From: Geosiphon pyriformis
Lineage: Eukaryota > Glomeromycota > Glomeromycetes > Archaeosporales > Geosiphonaceae
Reading direction: 5' to 3'
Assembly: GCA_016748015.1 (NCBI GenBank)
Contig: JAAOMT010000657.1
Coordinates: forward strand, 485,061 to 549,060
Length of the DNA stretch: 64,000 nucleotides
Positions 23,015-33,848 of the stretch are shown piece by piece. Every line of letters begins with the position of its first letter. Position 1 is the stretch's first letter. The notes beneath the pieces were generated by a model. It made no database searches, was not told the origin of the DNA, and worked only from the letters and a program-made list of their open reading frames with translations. Both the position numbers and the translations under genes were made by a program.

Positions 23015-25700
23015 ATGGTGAATTCACACAATAATTTTATTTCACTTTGGTCTTTATTTAACTTTAAGCTACGCAACAAAAATAAACGACTTCACGAAGA
23101 AAGAAACATTTTCTTTATAATTTTATTTTCTCTTTCCATACTAACTCATACCCTGGTGGTTGTAGAATCTGTACCATTAATCAGTAACAAATTTGATTCA
23201 ATTGCTCAGTTTGAAAATCCGAGTATTAATAATAATGAGCTTGCCTTTGTAAATGATCCTTTAAACCTCTCTGAACCAATAGGGTCTAGCATAATTCCTG
23301 AATCAGAAAATACACCACTTAATGGGGAATTTAATATGGCTAATAATTTTGATTCTCCATCATCTACTACTATAGCATCAACATTTATTGATGGTGGAGA
23401 ATTTCCAAATACTAATTCAGCACAAGACCAAATCGCTAGCAACCCATTTTTAACTCAAGACCAAATCCCTAGCGACTCATTTTCAACCCAAGGTCAAATT
23501 CCTAGTGACTCATTTTCAACTCAAGGTCAAATTTCTAGCGGCTTATTTTCAACTCAAGGCCAAATCGCTAGCAACACATTATCAACTCAAGATCAAGTTC
23601 CTAGCGACTCATTTTCAACTCAAGACCAAATTCCTAGCGACACATTAACAACTCAAGACCAAATCCCTAGCGACACATCATCAACTGAAAATCAAGTCGC
23701 TAGCGACACGTCATCAACTCAAGACCAAATCCCTAGCGACACATCATCAACTGAAAATCAAGTCGCTAGCGACACGTCATCAACTCAAGACCAAATCGCT
23801 AGCGACACATCATCAATACAAGGCAATACCGCTAATCTAATTGAAACACAAGATTCTCTTTCTAATCAGGAGTCTAATCAATTTTCAACGCAAACCATTA
23901 ATGAAGGAGTTTTTCAAGCTCCTAAAACTTCCAACCCTCCATCTGTCGCTTTTTTAAATAACGAAGCTTCTGACAATCAATCGAACTCTTTCGAAGTAGC
24001 AACGGCTTCCACTGATGATTTTCTTCAAGATACTGGGTTAGTTAAAAATAAGCCAGGATCAGCCCAAAATTCATTAAGTGCTAAACCAAGTGAATCTGAA
24101 ATTTCGATCCCAGTCAAATCCCCAGTGCCTTTGTCACCAGAAAATGGGGGCAATAGTGATCCTACAACATCCACTGAAACTCAACCTAATGATAACTCAT
24201 CAACGGCCCCTGAACCTACAAATACGTTACCAAGCTCTAATAGTAGTAAAGATAATGGAGAATCCTTTGCGCATCGATTGATGTCAGAATGGGAAACTAA
24301 CCAGAAACCACCAAGTATTTATACTCAAAATATTATCAAAAGTTGGAATAGAAATTCAGGAGAATCCATTAGTAGTGGTAGCAATCGTGAATCAACCCAA
24401 AACCCACCAAATTCGGAGCAACAATCTATTCAGGTGCAAGTTCCCCCACAAGAGTCATCGCAGCAACAAGTTCCCCCACAAGAGTCGTCGCAGCAACAAG
24501 TTCCCCCACAAGAGTCATCGCAGCAACAAGTTCCCCCACAAGAGTCATCGCAGCAACAAGTTCCCCCACAAGAGTCGTCGCAGCAACAAGTTCCCCCACA
24601 AGAGTCGTCGCAGCAGCAAGTTCCCACACAAACCGATCAAACCACCTCTGGCAATATGCGGCCACTCACTGGCGACGTATTGAAGGGATTTAAAACATAT
24701 GCATCTCTTGCAAACCTTGCCTATTGTACAGATCTACCGTTGGAGAAAGGAATGATGAAATTTGGGGACGGTGATGGTGTTTCAGGTATCTTAAATTCCT
24801 TCAAAAATCTTGTTAATTTTCAGCAAATTAAAAATTTTAATCATCCAAATGTTTTATATTTGCTTAGGATTCGTGTATGTCAATCAAAAGGCTCATAATG
24901 TCATTTTTGGTTTCAAAGGGCCCACTTCACCTAATGATGAAAAACTTATCGATAAAAGCTCATTGGAACCTTATAAAGATGGTGGCCAAGTTCATGCTGG
25001 ATGGTATAATACATACTCCAGCGCGGAACCTGGTCTTATTCCAAAAATGGTAGAATTTATAAACCCATTTTTGCAAACTTCCCTACCGTTCAAACTTTTT
25101 TTTACTGGCCACGATTCCGGTGGTGGTATGTGATTACTGATCATAATCAAAGATGAGACAGTTGACTTGATTTTTTTGATCAGGATATTTTGATATTTAT
25201 TTTCCTCTCATATCTTTCGTAACAATAATATCAGCCTACGCAGTATTCACAGCACTCGCTTTGCAAAAAAAATTTAGCCTCAAAAAAGTGTCCGTTCTTA
25301 CCTTTGGTCAACCACGTCTTGGTGACGCCCAATTTGCTCAACTCGTAAACTCTAGGCTTGTTGTATACAGAATCACTGTGGGCAATGACATTGTTTCGAA
25401 TACACCATCGCGAGATAATGGTTACATCCATTTCCAAAATGAAGTTTGGTATAACAAAGGCTCCGCTTATGTTTGTCGTGCTCCTAATGGACAAGAAAAT
25501 CAGGTTCGTTTTCAGATCTTTATTTTGGCAATTTCTTTATTTCAAAAATAACCCTATTTTTCTTTCAGAGCTGCAATCAAGGCCAGAAGCCGTTAAGTTC
25601 CGAGCTACACGATGGTCGTTACTTTGAAGTCATGATGAATCATTGCCCTAGACCACGTGTCAATAGTATTCCTGGTTTTTCGAGGGCCCAAGTCGCATAA
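23015..25700 (+). CDS. Secreted class 3 lipase-like protein with Asp in the nucleophile position, paralogue of the 17.8-21.1 kb gene (809 aa)
   Basis: Exons: 23015..24785, 24868..25125, 25235..25503, 25569..25700; 2430 nt, phases close. The lipase-like region has VIFGFKGPTS, FFTGHDSGGAYAVFTAL (elbow G-H-D-S-G, Asp673 where class 3 lipases have Ser), FGQPRLGDAQFA, VGNDIVSNTPS (Asp728) and ELHDGRYFE (His780). The N-terminus has a basic stretch, then a hydrophobic segment (about 32-50). It is followed by two repeat zones: an 11-aa STQDQIPSD-type repeat and six copies of VPPQESSQQQ. All three introns sit at the same place and phase as in the minus-strand paralogue, showing duplication. The GHD elbow resembles that of epoxide hydrolases, which use Asp as nucleophile, but the surrounding fold is lipase class 3. 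Confidence 0.83.
23430..23830 (+). repeat. 33-bp degenerate in-frame repeat
   Basis: Repeated 11-residue units of the type STQDQIPSDTS, with variants ending in ASN, SSG or ASD. Divergence between units is larger than in the 30-bp array downstream. Confidence 0.85.
24434..24620 (+). repeat. 30-bp in-frame tandem repeat, six units
   Basis: Six near-identical units encode VPPQESSQQQ, differing mainly by a synonymous TCA/TCG swap. The array directly precedes the lipase-like domain. Confidence 0.93.
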
Positions 25701-26269
25701 TTTTGTAAAATACTCGGTATTTATCTCACTATTACCATTAAAACTTAAATTCAAGATTTCGGTGTTAGATTTATGACTAGAAAATTTATCAAATCTATTG
25801 TTAAAATAGGCATTATTCCAATGTTTGATAGGAATCTTTTTACGATTGACTGAACCTTGTATTCTGCAACTACTTGGATTACCAGATCGTGAAGAATACT
25901 GCGAAAAAGTATAATATATGATATGGGGCGTGCTGCAACAAAATCAGACAAAGTGAACATTAAGGATGACGCTATCCTGCTGGAATTATTCACATAGGTG
26001 ATAATTTGCTTGATTTTCACTCTCCCTACTTATTTTAACTCCCTGAGGTTCTTTCAAATTTTTATTGGGTACATAATAAAATATAAAATAAAAATGAATA
26101 AACATGAATAATAATTGCGATTCTCTCTATTCACTAATCAAACAAAAATCCCAAGAAAAAGGTCGTCCGTAAAAAATAATTTGTGATTGAGATGATTGTT
26201 TACAAGCAACGAAACCAAGAGTGGTTTTTGAGAATACTCGACCTCGTATTCCCTTTGAAAAAATTTTGG

Positions 26270-26645
26270 GAGTTTGATTTCCATAACTATTGGCAATTCA
26301 GAAACTGAAAAAGCCTGAAAAAGATTTTTTAATGAAAGAAGGAGTATTAGTGAAAAAGTAGAGTATCTTAAAGGAGATAAACCCAATGATGACTTGTATA
26401 ATTATTTAAAAGAAGTTTTCAACCCAGTTTTTATAAAAGAACCCTTTTATTTCCACTTTTGATGACTTATTGTTAGCATTAAATGAATACTTATTTATCA
26501 TTTCCACTATTTATACGCCTTTAGCTCTAGAAATCGACAAAGAATTGATAAATAGAATAAAAAGGTCTAATGAAAAGAAGCAGGATACAATATTCAAAAT
26601 TGCTTCTAATTATCAAAAACCACTGCTGATGCCGCTAGGATAAAA
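26270..26645 (+). pseudogene. Frameshifted gene relic, family unknown
   Basis: Two adjacent plus-strand frames look protein-like: a Lys/Glu-rich stretch containing KVEYLKGDKPNDDLYNYL (about 26350-26440), then another frame containing ALEIDKELINRIKR (about 26520-26570). Stops and a frame change separate them and no start or splice sites rescue them. I do not recognise the family. Confidence 0.4.
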
Positions 26646-27644
26646 AAGAACCCAGAGGGTAACTTCTTTTCTCATCCCTAAGAAGTAATTAAATAATCTT
26701 TTTGACTTGTCCAACTCTTCTTTTTCTTTAAAGTCTACTTTAAATTTTGTAAACCAAATTTCTAACATTAATGAAAAGATTTTAGTGTTAATTAAATATT
26801 TATCTAATAGAAAAGTAACTGGTCTTAATATTTACCATATCAAAGTTAGCACAAGTTATTTAAAATATCAAGATTTGTCTTAAATGAAAATAAACAGTTA
26901 AAGAAAGAATTATAAACTATTAAAAATAAAACTTCGAAGAAAATTTACAACCAAATTATACTAAAAAAATTAAATTCAAAAATGTAAACAAAGTTTATAA
27001 ATAAAACTATTTAAAAACAAATCACAAAAAAAAATTGCGTAATTTTCAATATAAATTATAAATAATGTTTAATTTATTTAAAAAAAACATTAATTTTTTT
27101 TTACTATATTTACAAAAATAATTAACACAATTTATTATAATCTTGTAATAAAATTTTTTATTTAATTTAAAATTATTATTATATTTAAATTTAATATAAT
27201 CTAATATTTTTATAATAATTACAGATTACTAAATATAAATAAAACTATTTTGTTTTTTGTATTATTACAAATGATTTAAATAATTTTTTTTTTATTTGGT
27301 TTTTTAATTTTATTAAATATTAAATTAAACATATTAATTAACAAGTTTTTTGTTTTTTTGTTAATTTAATATTTTTGTTTTTTTGTTAATTTGGTATTTT
27401 TATTATAATAACCTTTTTTTAACTTGGTTTTGATTAATTAATTTTGAAATTTTTAATAAGTCTTAATCTTTTTTTTGGTTACAGTTTTAAATTAAAAATT
27501 ATTTTTCAAATATTAATATGTATTATATAAATTAAGTTTAAAAATTTATAATTTGTAAAAAATGTTATATTTTAAAACATGTAAATTTGTTAAAAAGTTA
27601 TAATAAACAAACTTAGAATTTATTTTTACTAATAAAAAAATTTC

Positions 27645-27683
<39 letters not shown>

Positions 27684-28084
27684 TTTTAAAAGAATTATTA
27701 TTTTAGTTTTTATTTAAACATTTTGGTATTATTATAAAACTGTAAAAAAAAAACAAATAAATTTTCTTAATTTAAAATATTTCAATATTTATTTAATAAT
27801 TTTTGCTTTTTAATAAATTATATAAGTTATTTTTTATTTGAATATTTCTTAATACTTAGACACAAGACACATTAAATTTTAAAAAGTGAGAATAAATCTA
27901 ATAAAACAAGAGTTTGATAAGCAACAAAAAATCACAAAATTGTACACAATGCTAAAACACAAACATCTTAAGTGTCTTGTCATTTGGAAAAAGCCATTCT
28001 CAAACTAGGCACCTCATTTTTGCCCAGTTTTATACATGACATAATATATTTCTATAAAAAAATTTTTTTAGATTCAATTACGAA
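26646..28084. other. AT-rich gene-free block
   Basis: Mostly A/T, with an AAT microsatellite at about 27646-27681 and several T-rich stretches. No gene, RNA or transposon core is recognised. Confidence 0.6.
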
Positions 28085-29940
28085 CAGAGAATAAATTCCT
28101 CAGACAAAGGAAAGAAATATTATCTTGACCATGAGAAGGAGTTTGACAATATTAACAATATTGGAAAAGGAAACATATTTAAAAGGATAATTTATTTTCA
28201 ACATCTTTTCGACCACGAATGTTCCTGGCGCTGCCAAATTTATCCGAAAAAGCTCACCTAAAATATTTTGCACACAATTTCTTGAAGTTTTTAATAATAT
28301 TACTGTGATATTTGGAATGTCGCATCTTGGCAGGTGGACTGAGGTTTTTGAAAATAAAGAATTCCTACTCAGTGCAATCATAATTAAATAGAATACCATC
28401 AGCCTTGCATGCTGAACCAATACTACTGGAGACCAATTTGCAACATCATTTTGACGAAAGAACATCATTCTCATTCCTATTCAAATAAAGATTGTTAGAC
28501 GAGTTCTGGCATTTCTATTAATTGCAACTACCATCGACTCATAAAAAGTGAAGCATATCTTTAAATTTTCAAAATCAGGTGCCATGACTGTTAAAGTATG
28601 TGTTCTTGTCCATGGAATCATCAAGCTTTTCCCTATGACCTGCTTGTCGAGCATGTGCTTCAACAAATTGAACTCCTGTGTGCCAAAACCCTCAATTCCT
28701 TTGGTTGCTTGTAGGTAGTGTTTATTTCTCACTAAAAATATTCTAATTATAACAGGACAATAAATCAAAGAAATTTGAAGAGAACAGAAGCATCTCTTAT
28801 CATAACATTATCTATTATCCATTTTTTAAACCATCAAGATTAATTCAAGGCATAGGCGTGGATTAAGCTGTCGTTTTTAATTTCTTAAAAAAGTACTGAT
28901 TCACTAAAAGATTTTTTAACAATTTGAGCTTCAGTCGATCTATGCAATAAGTAATTACACATGAATAAGACTATATTGTAATCAATTAAATGTTTATAAG
29001 AACTCATTATGGTATCTTTTTTCGAATTCTTCATCAGTAATAGAATCCATCTCTTCTGCTTTTAAAACCTCATTGTCTTCAGCTCTTTAAGATTTGAATA
29101 GAATATTAGAACTTGAACACACAAAATATTTCAAGCTATGGCCCTTAGTAAAGATAATTACAAAGATATTGTCCCTGCGCATCCTCTAAAATATAGAGAT
29201 GTAGAGTAAATGGATGGTTTAACATGAAAATATGATGAAATTAAAATGTTGAGCAACCTTTTCAAAAGCCTTCCTTCGACACTTGGGAGCTTTCATTGTC
29301 ATGGATTAAAAAAGGTTGTCATCGACATCCCTGTAATTCTCAGAGTTATCATCATCTCGTTGCTGGACCAATGAAAAATATTAATGTTGTTTCACAGAGA
29401 CAATCCAACCAAACGGATTAACTGACTTACTCTTTTATGACCCAGGACAATTCCTTTTGCACGATTTTCTGTGACTTCGTCATCAAGGTTTCTATATGCC
29501 TAGACAATTTCTGTTGCACGTTTAACCATAGTCAAAATGGCCGAATTCTTCCAGAGGCTTGACTGATTTGATATCCTCCTTGGCAATAATAAGAATACAT
29601 AAGTGATACAATTTAAACTATAGGAACGACGAAACACAAAATAGCATATTGGCAGTATGTGGATGGAAGGTCTCCGCTTGCCCACCATCCCTGGCGCGTA
29701 GTCAGAAAAGCATAGCAAGTGACCTGCAGATCACCTGTCCCAGCGTGTAGTTGAGGCAGGTCCCCGATTCGGCTAATTTGCTGAGACATACTCAATAAGA
29801 GGTGCAAAACGATCCTCCATCCACCTAAATTAGAACTAAGCACTGACCTTCTTCGCATTCACAAGACGACGAGCGTTTTTGACTTCGTTTTCAGTTGATG
29901 TGTCTTGTAAGAGCACGGTATTTAAATAATTGTAGAAAGT
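28085..29940 (-). pseudogene. Relics of an unidentified multi-exon gene
   Basis: Minus-strand pieces look like exons of a decayed gene. One carries ETFYNYLNTVLLQDTST (about 29890-29945), followed by a possible 23-nt-spaced splice and MEDRFAPLIEYVSAN (about 29775-29820). Another carries KRRPSIHILPICYF (about 29620-29665). A further one has TMVKRATEIV, an in-frame TAG, then AYRNLDDEVTENRAKG (about 29430-29530). Two longer open stretches lie at 28481..28768 and 28100..28474. Stops interrupt otherwise protein-like frames, and I could not assemble a complete reading. The family is not recognised. It lies divergent to RAD51D. Confidence 0.4.
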
Positions 29941-30155
29941 TTCATGGCTCTTTAATTTGAGGGCTGGCCAGGAACCAAAGCTGGGAAATCCGTGAAATAT
30001 TTTTTATAATTTTCGACAGACTAATTGGACGCGTTAAAAAACAAGATTCGAGACCAACAGAACATATCCCGGTGACGTCACATCTTATGAGATCACAAAG
30101 TAGCAGTGACGTTTTATTAAAAATTTGAGGCAATCGAGTCCATTCAACCCCCAAA

Positions 30156-31798
30156 ATGTTTGATCTGAATGTGTACGGTTACGAACACGAACGCGTTATA
30201 AAAGCCTTGAATGGGATTGGAATTCGAACTGGTCTAAATAAAGATTTCTATTGTCTTCCTTTTCTTGATAAACTGTAATATAACCTTTACGTTCAAACAG
30301 AAACCGATTTATTATTCGTGACAGACGAGATTGTCCTTTCTCAAGTCAAGTTCTATCCACCGGTATTTTGTATTATAAACTCGCTCTTTATAAAATACGT
30401 TTCCTAAAGTAGACCTTCACTAGTTATTTGGCACTTTGGATAAAACAGAGAGCTCAACTGGAAGCCTTTCGTGCTCAAGTGGTTAGAAGGTTGAGAGCTG
30501 TACCAAAAACTGGTCTCAATATATTAAATGAAAAAGAAAATTGTCAGCCATTGTCGACGGGATGTTTTGCGTAATTTTTTCTGGGTCTTAGTTACAATTT
30601 TTAATACCGATGCACACTGTTGAATCTGATGTGGGTATTTTGCTATCCATTGAAAGTATCGATAAGTTATTTTCTGGTGGGATGTATCCTGGGGAAGTCT
30701 CCGAAATAAGTGGTCCTACTGCAACTGGAAAGACTCAGGTATAAAATTGCTTCAGTTTTTTGCCTTGTCATAAATCCTCACTCAATTTTAAATAAATCGA
30801 ATGAGAACTAATTTCATGTAGTTAGCGTTCTTTGCTGCAATCACGACGATTACTTCTTCACCCGATAACAATGTGTTGTTCATTGATACTTCGAATTGCT
30901 TTTCGGCCCAACGTGTCAGCTCCCTTTTTCTTAACAGTGATAGATTTGTCAATGCACGAGATTCCGGGATGGCATGATAGATTCACAATTATTTTTGTTT
31001 TATGATTAAGGCTTAAAATCACTAAAAATACCTACTTTACCGAAATATTAGGATGAAGTTGACTTAATGGAAAAATTAAGGGTGTCACATTGTTTTGACA
31101 TATATGCAGTTATGGATGCGATTCAGGCTGTGGCAGACAGTATTGCGCAAGAGGTATTGAAGCTGTTCCCGTATGATGCACATTTCTGTTTAAGTCTAAA
31201 TTAATATTGACTTTGATTTTTCAAAAAAGCGTGAAGTTTTTTATTCCAATCTTCGTTTGATTATTATCGATTCAATCACAGCAATTTTATCTTCCCTTTT
31301 AACCATTTCTACCAGTCAAGGTATTAAATTTTGATTCAAATATTGTTAGATATGTAAATAATTGGAGTCACTAATGCTCTTGACTCTTTAGGACATTCAC
31401 TCATGCTAGGCTTGTCACGAATGCTTCATACTGTTGCCAAAAAGCACCAAATTGCCGTTTTGGTAGAAGTGTCTTATAGATTTTAAAATTTAAAATATTA
31501 TATCTAAAGCTAAAAGAATAAAATTCTCATTTAGGTGATAAATTCGGCAGTACGTGCACATCCAAATAATTCAATGTCAGCTTTTTCATCAACAATGACC
31601 AAACCTGCCCTTGGCTTAACCTGGACTTATCTTCCAAAAGTCCAACTCCACATCACACACTGTCCACACGAGTTCTCAGAATTCGAAGCTGATGAGGGAC
31701 CAAAGTTGCAAGAATATATTTACACAAATCGTGATGGTGAAGAGTTCGTAGTTACAGCAAAGATTGTTGAGGTTTTGAGATCTAGGAATGAGGTTTGA
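30156..31798 (+). CDS. RAD51D: RAD51 paralogue of the RAD51D type (9 exons, 329 aa)
   Basis: RecA/RAD51-family ATPase acting in homologous recombination; RAD51D partners XRCC2 in the BCDX2 complex (Rdl1 in fission yeast). Exons: 30156..30231, 30301..30362, 30449..30499, 30592..30738, 30822..30947, 31052..31153, 31230..31320, 31392..31462, 31535..31798; 990 nt, 329 aa, against 328 for human RAD51D. Walker A is GPTATGKT (about 104-111) and Walker B LIIIDS (about 198-203). SIDKLFSGGMYPGEVSEISG and RVSHCFDIYAVMDAIQ align with RAD51D blocks. VINSAVRAH is the conserved Asn-containing segment. The first three exons and the end of exon 5 rest on splice choice; the core is firm. No stops or lost motifs, so it appears functional. 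Confidence 0.87.
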
Positions 31799-31871
31799 GA
31801 TTATCTAGATATTTGAACTAGCACCCAGTTGTAGAGATTTTTATCTGTTTGACCATCCAAGTATTAGCTCA

Positions 31872-32263
31872 ATGAGCGTAGTACTAAGCCAGACTTTTGA
31901 AAATCGTCCTTCGGCGGCATATCTGCCTTCAGATGCAATTATATATTTGAGTATAATTTGGAAAACTGATTATTATTATTTTTTTACGGTGGTCGAAAGC
32001 AAATGGGCAGATGGTGCTTCATATATATTGTAAGTTAGACTCCTGCTTTTTGAAACGCAGCAATTGAAATTGGTCTTCATTTATAATGGGGCTTTTATCA
32101 AAGGGAGGCTCGGAAATTTTTACGCCATGAACAGAGATTTCAGTACATCTTATTAAAATATCCGAATTCTGAAGGTATGAAACATATGATAATTGTTTTT
32201 CTATATTCTTGACTATTCAAATTGTGATTATTAGCATGTTGTCTAAAAAAAATTGATATGTAA
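31872..32263 (+). CDS. Predicted small three-exon protein (85 aa), unknown
   Basis: Exons 31872..32029, 32104..32174 and 32235..32263 join with consistent phases to an 85-residue protein beginning MSVVLSQTFENRPSAAYLPS. The second exon reads LEARKFLRHEQRFQYILLKY, which is protein-like. Donors are GTAAGT and GTATGA, acceptors AAG and TAG. It lies 74 bases past the RAD51D stop on the same strand. I do not recognise the family, and there is no signal peptide or membrane segment. It might instead be 3' UTR of RAD51D. Confidence 0.4.
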
Positions 32264-33164
32264 TAAAAGATCTTTGGAAATTGAACTTTGAAAAATATAT
32301 TTAATATAACAAATTACTTTTAAATTCCCAATTCTTTATTACATAAACGCGACTAAATTTGAAATGAGATTTTTTCCTTTTTTTCAGAAATTTGATGCTT
32401 ACCAATTAAATCCTCCCCGCTAAAAATCGAAAAGTGAACAAGTTTTCCGGATCCCGTTAATCAAAAATTTTTTCCTTCCACAAACAGTAGAGTAAAAGAA
32501 TTAATTTTAGGATATTATATGAAAAAAAGAGATCGATTCCATTGAGTTGGAAAGGTTTTTCTTAAACAATATACCTGTATATTCTTTTGACTGAACTCAC
32601 CCTTTTTTTATTATCATAATAAAAATTTATTTGCTTCTGCTAAAAACATTTTTTGGTGAGCAGGATTTCCATCATTCCAAGATATAACCATTTGGTAACG
32701 TGCTAGGGGTTGGAGTTGTTTGGTTACCTGTGTCTCTGTATCCTATTTCAGAGTAGCGCAGAGGGATTTTGGTAAAAGAACAAGTGTACTTGTTTCATAA
32801 AAATGTTTTCCTTTTTAAATGATTTTTCGTTAATACAGTTTCCTGAATTAATAATTTTAATGAAAATCCTTTCTTTGATCAATTTAGGTTTCTTTTCGCG
32901 AAAATGAGAAGTGTATATTTTTCAAATCTCGAAAAAACATGATTTGACACTTTTAATTTTAATATATTTCTTTACTCCTTTTAATTTTGCAACTAGTTCA
33001 ATTAAACCACTGGCACATTGAATTTTGTTGCTACCAAATAATACATTTTTTCTATCTAGCAACAAAATTAACTTGAAAAAGTTCTGGATCGAATTTTAAA
33101 AGATAGATAAAAATTATTGACTCAAGAGTTTCAAACAATGGATATTACAAAGTCAGAGCAGCCA
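32264..33164. other. Convergent intergenic region, no gene seen
   Basis: Lies between the plus-strand 85-aa gene and the minus-strand Sel1 gene. It is moderately AT-rich with short T runs. I find no ORF, RNA gene or repeat family. Confidence 0.5.
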
Positions 33165-33848
33165 TTAACGTAAGAACCTGTTTACTTTTTGCCTCCTAAA
33201 TTCTCTGATTAAAGGTCTAGGGATTTCCCCAAACTTTCTAAAACCCTTTAATGACGATCGAATCTCAAAATGAAAATCTTTCAGCACTCGATCTCCATCA
33301 CAATTGAAACGATATTCACCACGATACAAAGCATAAGGGAACCCCCATTCAGCAGCTTTCGCATACCAATAATTAGTAATTAATCTGTCAGAAGTGTAGG
33401 TAGCTAATTGAATAGCTCCTTGTGGGTGTCCTCGTTTAGCAGACTTTTCATAAAACTCCAACATTTTCTTTCGATCAATCTCAATGGTGGCTCCAATACG
33501 ATAAAACATTCCTATTTGTGTCAATGCAAATCCATCTCCTTTTTCACCGGCGATCGTGTACCATTTGAATGCTTCCTCATTATTTAAGGGTGTACCGATT
33601 GAGTAATTATAAAAAAATCCAAGTAAACTATTGCATTGTGCGGAATGTTTTTGATGCATTAAGAGGTTAAATGCGTATTCCAGGGACTTGTTTTGTTCAA
33701 GAGTAATCCAAATTCTAAGACCATCAACAACTTCATTGTCCCACCCAATATTTGTCATTTCATTGTATTCCTTTATAAGTTTAGAAATGAACAATAAGTC
33801 TTCTTCCAAAAGTTCTTGGGTTTCACCTTGATTCTTTATCGATTCCAT
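33165..33848 (-). CDS. Sel1-repeat protein (227 aa)
   Basis: Sel1-like repeats are TPR-related helical hairpins used as protein-binding scaffolds. The visible repeats are NNEEAFKWYTIAGEKGDGFA, IGMFYRIGATIEIDRKKMLE and FYEKSAKRGHPQGAIQLA, then a weaker WYAKAAEWGFPYAL. I chose the ATG at 33848 (MESIKNQGETQELL); the frame is open further upstream to a TTG, so an upstream exon is possible. Expanded families of Sel1 proteins, often fused to kinases, are common in Glomeromycotina; here no kinase domain is attached. No break is seen. Confidence 0.75.
   Translation of the reverse strand: MESIKNQGETQELLEEDLLFISKLIKEYNEMTNIGWDNEVVDGLRIWITLEQNKSLEYAFNLLMHQKHSAQCNSLLGFFYNYSIGTPLNNEEAFKWYTIAGEKGDGFALTQIGMFYRIGATIEIDRKKMLEFYEKSAKRGHPQGAIQLATYTSDRLITNYWYAKAAEWGFPYALYRGEYRFNCDGDRVLKDFHFEIRSSLKGFRKFGEIPRPLIREFRRQKVNRFLR

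Noticed and set aside
20001-24620. Possible CRISPR arrays
   Set aside because: Repeats are direct, without unique spacers, and in frame inside eukaryotic genes.
24430-24627. Cys-rich antisense ORF with CCCDDSCGG-type repeats
   Set aside because: It is the complementary frame of the 30-bp repeat that encodes VPPQESSQQQ; the period is a multiple of three so all frames stay open.
29942-30154. 70-aa minus-strand ORF upstream of RAD51D
   Set aside because: Lies in the shared upstream region and overlaps the relic's first exon in a different frame; no protein-like character.
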